64,000 bases of DNA from contig NC_092186.1 in the NCBI RefSeq assembly GCF_043641665.1, positions 1,917,501-1,981,500 on the forward strand, written 5' to 3'. The position numbers and the translations under genes were made by a program. Shown here in pieces: positions 1 through 10,955 of this stretch. Numbering within the stretch: the stretch's first letter is position 1; each line of letters starts with the position of its first letter. The notes beneath the pieces were generated by a model. It saw only the letters and a program-made list of their open reading frames with translations, did no database searches and had not been told where the DNA came from. This DNA is from Enoplosus armatus (taxonomy: Eukaryota > Chordata > Actinopteri > Centrarchiformes > Enoplosidae).

Positions 1-908
1 TGTTTGTGGTTTAAAGGGTCATTTCGCCCAAAGCATCTACCCAAAACTACCTCTAGTGGTCTAATGCTTCAACTGAGGTACTGACAGAATTGCAAAGTAT
101 ATTTCATCTCTTTGAGCTCCCTCACTTCTGTTGTGCACGGCGTTGTGGAATAATAGAGTACGTCAAGACCAAACTTGAATAATTCTAGTTGCACTCCGGC
201 ATTGTAAGTACTCTAAATGTTGTGAATATTGAGTAAATGCATGTTGAGGTACGTTTGTGAATCCTACAGGGTCGAACAAGTATGGTGTTTGTTTTGATTA
301 GTGGAACGTGTCACAATGACCTCGTGTTGCAAATCGCAGCAAGTATCTTGCACATTTTCTGAAATGGACCCCAGGACGGCGGCAAAGACGCACAAGGCAA
401 CCACCTCAGGCCTGGACCACCCTGACGCACACAGAGCTTTAGTGTCAGCATGATGGTTTTGTGAAGGTGATTGAGATGCGGGGGGGTCCTCCAAAGGAAA
501 ATCTCAGGAACACAGAGGCCAGCCCTGATAGGCCCACATACAACCACAGACAGTAAGAACGGACCTGCAGACTTTTCATTCCTCCAACCCTGAACTCAAG
601 TTCATGCTACACAGTAATTTCTTACTCCGATCAAACAACTCCAGCAGGCAGAGTTCACAGTCTGCAAATCAAACAGCATCACCAACATGCTTCATAGCAA
701 CTGAACCAGACTCACACACACACACACAAAAATACTTGACACATATTGAAGTCCAACATCAGGTTTTACAGCCCAAACTGACTAAATGTTTTTGTCCTGT
801 TGATTACAATCCAACTGATCAGCCACCAAAAAGATCCAAACAGAGAACCCAGAGAACCCAGAGAACCCATCCACATGAACTGTTCTATCCTGTTGGGGCA
901 GCACTCAC
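1..908 (-). other. pik3r1: Intron downstream of the first coding exon of pik3r1
   Basis: This is sequence after the donor at 902-908. No further p85 exon is visible (the RhoGAP-like and SH2 domains are absent). It contains a short CA run near 713-727 and a GAGAACCCA triplication near 843-870. The open frame reading beyond the donor here is intron read-through. Confidence 0.7.
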
Positions 909-1260
909 CTGAAGCAGCAGCTGCTCCAGGAGGCTGAGCCCCCACAGCGGTCTGTGGCCCCCCCGGGGTCGGTGGTACAGGCCTGGGCCAGGATTTAGCC
1001 GCAGGAGGGCTGATCCTAACCACCCCGACGTACTCCACAAAAGTCCCTGGAAAGTCTCCCTTCTCCTTGGTCCTCTCGTTGGTGCCGTGCAGCCAGCCCT
1101 TGGGGCTCCGCTCGTCCCCTTCCTGGTAGTCTAGCCCCGCCACCACCATCAGCGAGGCTTTGGGGACGGTGAGCAGGTCGCCCGGCTGGAGGCTGATGTC
1201 ATCGCCGCGCTCCCGCTTGTACTCAAAGAGCGCCCGGTACTGGAAACTGTCAGATGTCAT
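909..1260 (-). CDS. pik3r1: PI3K regulatory subunit p85 (pik3r1-like), first coding exon
   Basis: This exon encodes the N-terminus of a class IA PI3-kinase regulatory subunit, the cytosolic adaptor that stabilises p110 and brings it to phosphotyrosine receptors. The ATG at 1258-1260 opens 117 full codons plus one base, ending at a consensus donor (GTGAGT, read on the minus strand at 903-908), so the exon leaves in phase 1. Residues 5-80 form an SH3 domain: ALFEY at 10-14, a GWLHG segment with W56, and GDFPGTFVEYV at 68-78. A proline-rich stretch (ISPP, PRPVPPTPGG) follows, as in p85 before the RhoGAP-like domain. Reading past the donor runs into intron. The sequence resembles p85-alpha (QYRAL, ISPP) more than p85-beta, and the gene-free upstream DNA fits PIK3R1. 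pik3r2 or a fish duplicate remains possible. The remaining exons lie beyond the left edge. Confidence 0.9.
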
Positions 1261-1278
1261 GGCAACAGAAGTTCACTT
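1261..1278 (-). other. pik3r1: 5' UTR part of the pik3r1 coding exon, with splice acceptor
   Basis: On the minus strand a pyrimidine-rich tract ends in CTTTAG (1279-1284), followed by 18 bases and then the ATG. This is the only good acceptor close upstream of the start codon. It implies that the leader is spliced from an exon further right. The exact boundary is inferred from motif alone. Confidence 0.6.
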
Positions 1279-2412
1279 CTAAAGCCAAGAATACAAATGT
1301 TGCCTGAGATTTGCTTACTTAAAAGTGAAATCAACTTCTTGAAAAATACCAAACGGAAACTCTGTTAGTTCAAAATCCCTGAGGTGAAACTGGAACTCAA
1401 CCTAAACCTGGGAAACCTGTACTGGTGCCTGAGATTTGCTGTGTCGTGCTGACTTGGATGACACAGTGGAAAATATAAAAATCTGATCCCTGAGGGTGAA
1501 TTCGACACCTTCTTTAGTCCTACAAACCCCTGAAGAGCAGGTCCATTCTTCTTAATCCAAAAATATAAGTCCTCCAAGAGCAATGAAACTGAACTTATCG
1601 GTCAGCTGGTCTTTGCTTTAAAACTGCAGATTTGGTTAAATCTCCATGCATTTCTTTAAAGATCCACAGTATGAATCCACCCGTCAGTCACAGCTCTCCA
1701 GTCTGAGGCCTGCAGGCCTTTGTGATCCAAATGGACAGACAGACTAACCGGCCACCACACTGAGTCTGTGATGGGAAAAGAAAAGGAGGAGGAGATGGAG
1801 GGTGGAGGCTGGGTGGTCTGGAAATTGGAGGGTGGCACAGTTCTCTAGGACGGGGCGACCTCCAGACGATGCCCCAAAGCTTCTGCAGGTTCTTCCGTTG
1901 TACAGAGCTTAAACTGAGTGTACTGTCACGTCAGACACCCACGCACACACACACATATACACACTCACACTCACACACACACACACACACACCTGAGGAA
2001 ATCCACTGCAGTGCAGAATTTGGCTTCTTATCGGAGCGCCCCTGTGTGCACTCTTCTGTATGAAATGCTGCTGCCTCGCCGGTCCTGTGTGTGCAGCTTC
2101 CTGACGCAGACAGAAGCTCCTGCAAACTTCAAATGGAGTTAAAATGTTAACATCACACACTTTTAACCACTTTCACATTCACATGTGAGAACATATTGAT
2201 TCAGCTCAGGCCTGAAAGTCTTTCTAAGTAAATAAACATGATGCACATTTGAGAATATTATAACTCAAATGCACTCAAAGACACTGAGACTATCAGTAAC
2301 ACCAAGCGTGACGAGGCGAATATGAACTTCAGACAGACAGCGTGCCCGACTAAACTCGCCCTGCGCCAGTCTGCCCTGCTGTCTGCTGCCCGCAAACACG
2401 CCGCAAACTCAC
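1279..2412 (-). other. pik3r1: Putative pik3r1 intron 1
   Basis: This is bounded on the minus strand by a strong donor (GTGAGT at 2407-2412) and the acceptor at 1279-1280. It holds a CA-rich array at about 1940-1992 and no coding potential with family resemblance. The intron would be about 1.1 kb. Confidence 0.55.
1940..1992. repeat. CA-rich microsatellite
   Basis: An interrupted CA array with AT and CT interruptions in its first half and about ten clean CA units after that. The short open frames here on both strands are repeat translations. Confidence 0.85.
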
Positions 2413-2755
2413 CGTTTGAACTGCACGGACGAGCTCTGGTCCTCCAGCGGCGCCTCGGTGCGCGAACTGTCCGCTTCGACACGACCTGAACCCCGCAGTG
2501 CGAGCCCAGACATCCGTAAAGCCCGTCAGGATAAATGGATGGCGTGGCTGGTCCCGCAGACAGGCAGCCTGTTCGGTGCTGTAGTGAGCGGCAGTGCTGA
2601 TGTCAGTAAACCCCTCCTCCTCCTCCTCCTCCTCCTCCTCCTCCTGCCGTCTGCAAATTATGCCAGCGAGCGGCGGAGACGGGACGGGTCGGCGTGGCGC
2701 ACCGCAGCTGCAGAAAAACACCGCGTGACCCGGTGATGATGATGATGGTCGTAGT
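2413..2755 (-). other. pik3r1: Putative noncoding first exon of pik3r1 in a CpG-rich block
   Basis: The block is visibly rich in CpG compared with its surroundings. It ends on the minus strand in AACG followed by GTGAGTTT, a near-consensus donor. The exon would contain an (AGG)11 run (minus strand) at 2613-2645. The right edge is a guess, set about 25-30 bases downstream of a TTAAAAG motif. No p85 coding sequence is present, in keeping with a leader exon. It could instead be the first exon of an unrelated transcript. Confidence 0.5.
2613..2645. repeat. (CCT)11 trinucleotide repeat
   Basis: This is an uninterrupted run of eleven CCT units. On the minus strand it reads (AGG)11 and would lie in the putative pik3r1 leader exon, so it could fold into a G-quadruplex in the RNA. 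Confidence 0.9.
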
Positions 2756-2830
2756 TTGTGCTGCATTTGTGATTTCATCTTTTAACCCGAGCTGTTGTTA
2801 TTAAGTTACAGAGGCGGGAGGGCGGGAGAG
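2756..2830 (-). promoter_or_regulatory. Candidate pik3r1 core promoter
   Basis: Two GC boxes (minus-strand CCCGCC) lie at 2811-2828. A TATA-like TTAAAAG follows downstream on the minus strand, about 2779-2785, 30-40 bases closer to the gene. Their order and spacing suit a promoter firing leftward into the putative first exon. This is motif evidence only. Confidence 0.35.
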
Positions 2831-3031
2831 AGTACTGGATGTTCAGAAGCTGCAGAGAGGTGATGAATTATGGAACAACTCTGTGACCTGGAAAAGAGCC
2901 GCTGCATGTATCCCAGTGCCCGGGAGTCGCATTTTAGGACAAAACGAATGCATGGAATAAATAATATAGGGTGGAGGGATGATACTTGGAGGTGGGCGGT
3001 GGGAGAACAGTGCAGTCTGGGTCGCTGTCTC

Positions 3032-3088
3032 GTGCGCACATGACGCAGCAGCAGACAGAGGCAGACTGCTGCGTCATCGGGTGCGCAC
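3032..3088. promoter_or_regulatory. Double inverted repeat with ARE-like and GTGCGCAC sites
   Basis: GTGCGCAC (3032-3039), itself a palindrome, is followed by TGACGCAGCAG (3041-3051). After a 14-base spacer come the exact reverse complement CTGCTGCGTCA (3066-3076) and a second GTGCGCAC (3081-3088). ATGACGCAGC fits the RTGACNNNGC consensus of antioxidant-response (NRF2/small Maf) elements, and TGCGCA resembles half an NRF1 site. It lies upstream of the candidate promoter. Function is inferred. Confidence 0.45.
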
Positions 3089-3149
3089 AGTTTGGAGCCG
3101 CAGAGCACATTTAGGTGCAGACTAAATTTAGCCGGAAGGAGAGGTGCAA

Positions 3150-5400
3150 GCCTCAACTGCTGTCTGACAAAACCAAAAGAGAATAGTGAGATATGATAAC
3201 AATATGACAAGTTTCAGATAAAGAATGCTGGACCTTTCAAAATAAGGCTCCAATGTGCTCTATGATGCCCCTGTATTTGTTTGGTGGATAGTTGGTCTTT
3301 ATGTCATTTATGCATCCTAATTTGTCAAAACACTTATATTTACTTTCTCACAATTGTCTTTCAGTTTTCCTGCTTATTCTGAATCTATTTGCTCAAATGA
3401 AAGTACTGATGATAAAATATGGCCGCCAACAGTCATGACCTCTCATCTTGGTTAGGTATTATATGCTGCCCATTATTTCTTTCTTTATTAATAAAACATT
3501 TTAAGGCCTCAAGATCAGGTAATAAAACAGGACGGCCTGGTCGGCCGGTCATGTCACTTCATACTGAGCATGTTCCCAGACTCCCAAACAAAGTTACAGT
3601 TGATCAAATTAATACAAACCAATGAAACTCTCGGGCCCAAATAAAGATGCTATTTTCATCTGGTACTTTTTTCATGATTAAACTCTCATGATGTTATTAG
3701 GAATGTGAACGTGCCCAGAATAAAAAGTATGAAATATTGTCTGGCAATTGTGCATAAAAAGACAAAATCAAAACCTTCTGAGGATTCATCTAAAGCTGAC
3801 ATTTAGCAAGCAAGTACTCTTAAAGTCTCATAGCTGAGGACGACATGTTAACAGCATGTAAATATAATGGCAGCTTTGGTTTGTCAACAAAATAGTTCCA
3901 ACCTGTTGCTCTATTTCAACACCAGTTCAATAAAGACGGGACAGCATGCTAGCGAGACAGCTTAGGAGTGGAAGGAAGGTGTATTTTCTATCTTTTGATA
4001 GAGTGACACGAGCAGGCTCTTCCTGTCTTGACGTGAAGTGAAGATGTGTCCTCGATGTATCTCTGTTTGGGATGAAACTGTTATTTATCCTCTAACTGTG
4101 GAGAAGACGGTGAACACGAGGATTTCCTAGAATTTGACTGTTTCTCGACTGATGGAAGTGTACTTCTGGTATTTTCAGCTCGTATAACGATATAATTTAC
4201 TTGTATAATAATGATCAAAACCAAACTTTAAAAGTGTTTCATATAAAACAACAAAACAGTACATCATAAAAGAAGAATCTAACATGTTCAGTATAGCAAA
4301 CAAAATGAGGGATCAGGAATGAAAACTTTGATACCTTTAGCTTGAGGAGGCCTTTCAAGTAAAAACTGCTTCTGAATTATTGAATATAAAATCAGGCATA
4401 GCCACTGCATGTCTAAGCTAGCCTGGCATATATTGTTCAATAATATATGCCAGTTATACTCTACAAGTTATAGGACAGACTTTGTGAAAAGTTCCCTGTA
4501 TGTCCATGTTTTCAAGCAAATATCTGTATATGAGTGAATACATGATGGTGTCAGTGCAGGGATACAAGATACATTCATTGGACATTTTTAGTTTTGTCTA
4601 AAATGTATTCATGGTGTATTATTTTCCTATTGTTGAATCCTTATGAATTCATATATTTTGAGATTTTGCGATGGTTTTTCTGAGCCATCATTTGCTCACA
4701 GTTTAAGTAAACTGGATTACTTTTGATACCGCAGAAAACATCTCAATTTGATTCTCAGCATCAATCTGGTTCGTGTGCGTCAAACTCCCAAAGGACTGTC
4801 ATGGCAGCGTCGTCCACTAACACAGTAAATCTCTGTCATTCAGTCTGCAGAAATATATGCAAATGTAAAGTGACAGAAATCAACAAAGCACTAACTGAGA
4901 AATCGAGAAGATGTAATCAGGATAATACAGACGTTTAGTCATGCTTGTGTCTCAGTGTCAGACGGGGTTGATTGTCTTCTTTGTGGCTCTCGAGCTCACG
5001 TCTTCCTCTTTGTCTTATCTGTCATAGCCACGGGCCAATCAGAGGGAAGACGATCTTCACGAGAGGAAAGTGTGGCTTCCCAGAGGAGATGGAGGCTAGT
5101 TGTCCCAGATTAAATGTGTCAGATTATACAGGCATCATCCACCTCTATCTCAGTGAGAGTGTGCGGCTACTGCCACATGCAAATAGTCTGTGTACACACA
5201 GCAGGGTTCCCATGGAAGCACGAGAGAGTATTGGCTGTAGGCAAGGACAGAGTACACATCATGGCAGACAGATCAGTGTTTGTCCACACTCATGCTGGTT
5301 GACTGTTTCATACAGTGCTTGAGCATTTAATCAACATCACAACATTTTGAATGGGATGAGAAGGTCCAAGAAAGGGTTGAATAGTGGAAATTGATATTTG
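3150..5400. other. Non-coding stretch; only a small hairpin seen
   Basis: I see no gene, no recognised repeat family and no long microsatellite here. The one structural feature is a perfect-arm hairpin at 4423-4453. Open frames are short and resemble nothing I recognise. Confidence 0.6.
4423..4453. repeat. Perfect 12-bp stem hairpin
   Basis: CTGGCATATATT (4423-4434) is followed by a 7-base loop and its exact reverse complement (4442-4453). The flanks do not extend the stem. It is too short for a microRNA precursor. Confidence 0.8.
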
Positions 5401-5404
5401 ATAT

Positions 5405-6090
5405 TTCAAGGGAATTCTCGCCTTCATATACCAGAATAATTCAGTACATGTAGCGCAGCATTCTGGATCAACTGCAAAGTCTTAAGGGACTTATTGGGGC
5501 AGCCTGATGATAAGGAATTGCATTAATCCAGTCTAGAAGATACACATTTCCTAATCAAAGATTACTCCGAGATAACCGTTCGCTGGTGCTGGAGGCCAGA
5601 ATAATGCCGTCTAGAACTGTATCTTTAGGTAATGTGTTTCAGAGGTGTTCAGGGCCGAAGTAAAACAAAAAATATACAATATATTACCCAATGTATTATT
5701 ATTACCCAGGAGAGAGGCACTGTTGCGCACAGGGTACCTTAAGCTTGTTGGTGTTTGAGGCCAAGTACAGTAACTTCAGCTTTGACGTCAGATAATTGCA
5801 GGTCATCCAGGTTTTTAAGTCCTTAAGGAACGCTTGAATCTTAGCTAACTGGTTGGTTTCATCTGGCTTGATCGATACATATAATTGGGTATCATCTGCA
5901 TAACAATGAATGAGTGTTCCCTGATAATATCTATAGTACTGGTCCAAGCACAGAACGTTTGAACTCACTTTGGATTGCATGGACGGTTCATCGTTAATAT
6001 GAACAAACTGAGATCGATGTGATTAATAGGATTTAAACCGGCTTGGAGCAGTTCCTTTAATTAAATGTTCCAGTCTCTGTAATAGGATGG
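5405..6090 (-). mobile_element. Decayed L2/Rex1-like LINE reverse transcriptase fragment
   Basis: Read on the minus strand this is part of a non-LTR retrotransposon reverse transcriptase. From 6085 leftward it reads ILLQRLEHLI, then FKSY and SQFVHINDE, then a VLGPVL segment in a shifted frame near 5935-5955. The catalytic HCYADDTQLYVS box follows (YADD codons at 5891-5902), then KPDETNQLAKIQAFLKDLK. Downstream, 5455-5570 reads RLD-stop-CNSLSSGCPNKSLKTL and QLIQNAA, the C-terminal block of such elements. Stops, frameshifts and an internal loss between VLGPVL and YADD show it is dead. The family (L2, Rex1 or Maui type) is judged from memory. Confidence 0.85.
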
Positions 6091-6144
6091 GACCATCGTT
6101 GTCATGGCAACCTGATATGGTCAGAGTTCACTCACACAACCTCA

Positions 6145-6185
6145 GTGTGTGTGTGTGTGTGTGTGTGTGTTTGAGTGTGTGTGTG
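6145..6185. repeat. (GT)n microsatellite
   Basis: A TG array of about 40 bases with one TTGA interruption. It lies just right of the LINE relic. A smaller CA run follows at 6362-6381. Confidence 0.9.
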
Positions 6186-6189
6186 ACAG

Positions 6190-8673
6190 CTGCACGTCTG
6201 AGTGGCCTTTTTCACCCGGCCGTGACCTTTGGTTTGATCCCGTCTGCATGTGGAAGCGTGTCCTCATCAGCGCATGTGAGCGCACGTCGCGACCTCGCTA
6301 CAGCTGACGTTTGGCAACTATAACGAGATGCCTTCACAGAAGCAACAATGCCCTGCGGATCCACACACACACACACACACCTCATTTATATAACCCCCTC
6401 TCCGTGCTCTGTGTTAGGATGTGCTCCAGTGAGCAGCAGGGGTCAAGAGCTCATTGGTGGCCCAGGAGCGTTTGCTCCATCATGAACTCGCTCGGCATGT
6501 AGCTCCTCTGCCACGCCTGGAGAAACCCGCCAGATAAGACCTCGCTATGTTGTCAATTCAATTACTCCCCATATTACTGCAGGGAACATTTGTTTTCCTT
6601 ATCATAGGCAAGCATGCGTTTTGAATTTGCAGAGAGTCGAAGGAAGGAGCAGGGAGGATGTAAATATACAGAAACACCTGGATTAGTGACCAACCTCAGG
6701 CCAAATTTGGTCACAATCTGAGACGAGCGGCGGGACGATTACAGAGTTTAATCTGTGGGATTGTGTGTACATTTTGCTGAAGGCTGTGAGTATCCAACTA
6801 GGTTTGCTCACAGAGACATGTTTTATACAGTCTTATTACAACCTGAACCTTATTTTTGTACTTTGGGCCATTATAACATTGCACTCATCATAGTAACTGT
6901 GAAGGTCTGGGAACATGGCGACATCCCTGCAGAAACAGGAGCAGGTTGGAAACAAATCAACAGTTTATCCAGATTACCTAAAGCACTAGGTGCGTTTCCA
7001 TCCTCCTGTTTTAATGCACATTTTCAATTTGCACATAAAAAAACCTGACTGGAAATTCAAAAAAAAACAATTCGAACAAAATATTGCGTTCAGTAATTCA
7101 CACTTTCTACTGATGATTTTCAGGAAATTCAGTTTAAGTGCTACATTTGGAAGGAAACCTGGCCACTTAAAATGAGAACAACTGAAGTGTTGTTAATTAA
7201 TAATTGCACTCAATTATGGTACGCACGGGAGGTGAAGCACAGCTGAAGTCAGTCTGTAAACTGTGATAAAATAACTTTCTGTCGTTTGGTTTCATGAACT
7301 GTATGAGCTGCGCGTTTCATTTCAACATCGTTTACAACATATAATGGCTCTTGAAACCAATGCTGTTCAGTGAGGGTCTTTGGTCACTCTCCATGCGAAC
7401 AGGTACACAAGTTATTCTGGGTGTCTTTTGTTGAATAACTTGGGTGGAACGACTGAAACAAAAACAGACATCCGCTCAAAGCTGGACTCCTGAGAGGAGC
7501 CACGTCTGCGCTCATCATACCAACCCTGCTCTCCATGTGATTTATGTCTGTAACATGAGATTAGACTGGCAGGTAAATGTCACTTCATATCAAATCTGCT
7601 TCCAGGTGACCCACTTACACAACATGATTGAAGTATCAGGAAGCAGGATGTATAGCTCTGCTGTCACGCAGAAACTTCATACATCCTCGAAGTGGAGGAA
7701 AACTGATTTTCTCCACGTATGGATACATACGTTTGATATTTCATTTAAATATGCAGCAGTTCTGCTCTGTTCCCAGAGGCTTGAAGTGTTCTCTACACCT
7801 GGTCGGCGACGCTGGATCTCAATTTTGAGGGAAAAGCACCTGCCTCTGGAGATCATCAACCATGTGAGGAGCGTTCAAGTGGAAAAACGAGTGGCAAGTG
7901 CTGCTTGAAATTGGCACAGATTCCCAACAGCATCACAATTTTCCTACCTCTTTAAATCCCTCACCCTCCTCCTCCTCCCTCATCAAATCCCAAACAGCAG
8001 TGTGAAAGATGTGCAGAGTGTGATCCTCTTCTGATTCACCGCCGACGGGAAAAACTGGAGAGAACAGATGGACGGAGAGCTGGAAGAAGGTGATGAGAGG
8101 GTGGAGAAGATGCAGATGATGGAAGGCGAGGAGAGAGATTGAGAGGGGTTTTTTTAAACTTCATTTTCCTTGAGTTGTCCTTTTATATCATTTTATCCTA
8201 TTTATTTATTTTATAAAATTACCTTCAGAAGAAGGTGAACAGTGACAGCACTGAGTGTACTGAAAAAGCTTCGTTCAAACACCGTCGTCAGGCATTAAAC
8301 TCACAATATGAGTAAAACAACGTCTCCGTGCAAAAAAAGCAGCTGAAAATGGGATCAATTCATACAAACCAGAGACATTTACACCATCCTTAATTGACAA
8401 ACTTAGGTGAGCAATGTATCTCAAGATCCCCAGAATACAACAGAAACCTAAAGATATAAAATAGGTATAATAAGAGGAGGGGGGGGGGGGACCAGGACAA
8501 CAACAAGCCAGGTATCCTGTCCAAACTACGACAAACACAAAAACAACTGAATGGAAGTTTACTGTCGTCTATATGTAGCTTGTATAGAGCCTGAGAGGTG
8601 TCACTTGCTTGTTATTAAGCTTATTGCTATCAACTATTGCTTAATAACTGTAAGCAACATGGATCATTCTATT

Positions 8674-8722
<49 letters not shown>

Positions 8723-9865
8723 GGTTATGTGGATGAGACAGAACAGACTAAGCCAGAATTGTGTCATTTTTCCACGTATGAAATGTGATGAATGTGATCC
8801 ATTTTTAAACTCACTTGTTTGATGAACGTGTAGGAAACAGGGACCTTTAAAGAATCCATCGATGTTCAGTCACCAACACATGCAGGAGGTGTGAAGAGTG
8901 TGATGATGAACAACATGTCCAGGCCGCCAACAGGAACACACGCTGAGTTTATCTGAATTCATCAGGGTCTTTGTCACGTGATGGACTCATGGTGAGTCGT
9001 GACCATCTGAACACCTGGAAAATATCACTTGGACAAATCATCAACATTTCATCCTTTAAATCTTGGCAAAAGAAGACGGACTGTGAGGACTTTGACATGC
9101 TTGGTCTTGTAATGCCCTCTTGGAAGGAGTCAGAGCCTGAATTAGGATGCAGCACGTACTGCATGTCCGGCCCTAATCCCATCAACAGTAAAGAATTCGG
9201 TATTTTACAGTAAACACTGTACAGGCTTCCTCTCTGTAAAGACCCTGAAAACTGAAGGATAACAGGATGGACAGGAGGGAGGGAGGGAGAAAACAGGCTG
9301 TTTATGTGCAGGATCACAGCAGGTGGAGGTGTCTGCCCCCACTACTGCATCTGAGAGGGAGGGACGTCAGCATCACAGCAGCCTGATCTTTGTCTAACCC
9401 CGACCCGGCGCTGCGACAGCCTCAACACAGAACCAGACAAGTTCATTAATGCTGCAGTTTCTACGACTGGGTGTTGTTTTGCAAGATTGGATAATTGGTG
9501 GAAAACAAATGAAAAGTGTTGTCGGTGAACATTTTATTGATACATTCAGTATCAACATCTTGCGACTTGCCACAATTGACCACATTTCCAAATTATGTTA
9601 ATAGGAAGTCGGCCAGTTTCCTCCAAAACCTGTTTGCTGTCGCAGATCAGTTGGATATAAATGTTTTAGGAGAGGTCACAGAGTTCAAACCAGAGCTAAA
9701 AAGGAGAGTGAACAATGCACTTTCATTCATCACGTGGACACAAACACGAGTCCGATGGGATGATCGTGCTGCTCTGTGTCCGCTGGATGTCTACATACTG
9801 AACATGTGCTGCTTTTTATCACTGCTGTCGGAGATTATCCCCCGTCATGCTGCAGCTAACAGCTA
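6190..9865. other. Non-coding stretch with simple repeats
   Basis: No recognisable gene. A 154-codon frame at 7444-7908 has no family features. A G-run of about 12 occurs near 8478-8490, a pyrimidine-rich patch near 7965-7985, and a long GT array at 8676-8721. Confidence 0.55.
8676..8721. repeat. (GT)23 microsatellite
   Basis: An uninterrupted GT array of 46 bases. Confidence 0.95.
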
Positions 9866-9869
9866 TATT

Positions 9870-10095
9870 CAGACAATAGTGTTCTTCCAACTTAATGGCA
9901 ACACGTTGGAAAAGGCTCTTCCCTCTTTCAACATGACAATGGCCAACGGTTCTCCCAGTTTGGAGTCCGGTTCCAAAACCTGGTCTAAAGCTTAAAAGCA
10001 GAAGAGTGCAGGCCGCTAGCAGCATGTTCAGTTACCACATATGGGCGTAATGTTTGGGCGTCCACATACTTTTGGCGACGGCGTGTTGTATGTTA
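9870..10095 (+). mobile_element. Tc1-like transposase relic, copy 1 (internally deleted)
   Basis: The stretch at 9880-9950 corresponds to the Tc1-type block 'LPTLWQQFG...FQHDN': nucleotides CTTCCAACTT, GGCAACA and TTTCAACATGACAATG are conserved. It then jumps straight to the far C-terminal part (FQNLV near 9974-9990) and to the terminal region with ACATATGGGCGTAATG and GTCCACATACTTTTGGC. The catalytic segment between is missing, so this is a nonautonomous remnant. It shares family features with the relics at 14105 and 54790. Confidence 0.75.
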
Positions 10096-10774
10096 GAGAT
10101 ACTGTGAATGTGTGCAGTTACATCATGATGTTAACATGACACGGTGCTCATTATGAGCAATTACACAGTCTCCCATCAGTGGTGTCTGACACTCAGTACC
10201 AACACACTCATCTTCTCATCTTCCTGATCTTTTCCTTTGACTCCCTGCTGTTATTTCATCATGCTGCGCTTCCCCCCCCCCCCGTAAAAGTTCATTAACC
10301 ACATAATTATTAACGCAGCACAAAATGAGCGAACAACTCTCATTTGAGAAATGAATTAGGGTAAGCTTAATAGTTAGTCGTGGCTGAAGAGACTTGAGCT
10401 CAGAGAGATTTGGAGAGAACATCTTGTTTTCTAAATGAGCAGTTTTCGTGGATGATTTGTGTCATAAATATGCTGTTTTTGTCTTGATCTTTTAACACTT
10501 TGCTGTATGTCTTGTCAGTTTTATACTCTGGTCCTGAGTACGTACAGTTTTATTTCATTTCAACTGTATTATTTACAGTTAAAATGACAAATAAACTTGA
10601 ACTTAACGCTTCGCACTGAGTTACTGGTTGAACTCACTGAACTGTGGATTACACCGAACATTTTTAATGAATGGCCATGTTTGTTAGAAGCTCCTTTCTG
10701 TCTCTTTATAAAGGACAGATGTGAGTGTAACAAGTCACTTTTCAGTACTTCATGCTTGTTGTTTACACTGGCTT

Positions 10775-10955
10775 TTTGTTTTTCTTTCTTTCTGTGTTTC
10801 CGTTCTCTTTTACTTTCCCTTTCTCTCCTTTTTCTTCCTCCTGGCTTTCCTTCCCCCCTCTCTTCTTTCTTTCTGTCAAGCCCTCCTTCCTCCCTTGTTC
10901 TTTCATTCCTTCTATATTTTTTTCTTTACTTTGTTTCTTTCTGTCACTTTTAACA
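10775..10955. repeat. Polypyrimidine tract of about 180 bases
   Basis: The plus strand is nearly all C and T for about 180 bases, a mix of CTTT, TCC and T runs without strict periodicity. The lysine/glutamate-rich frame on the minus strand (10763-10981) is simply this tract translated. Confidence 0.85.

Noticed and set aside
766..908. C-terminal extension of the p85 frame past SGECC
   Set aside because: It lies beyond a consensus donor and loses all resemblance to p85, so it is intron.
2416..2736. Plus-strand frame with a leucine run
   Set aside because: Shadow of the same CCT repeat; GC-rich sequence has few stops by chance.
2350..2778. 142-codon minus-strand frame with a glutamate run, overlapping the CpG block
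   Set aside because: The glutamates come from the CCT repeat and the rest shows no family features. At most an upstream reading frame in a leader exon.
7444..7908. 154-codon plus-strand frame
   Set aside because: No domain or compositional sign of a protein and no splice signals.
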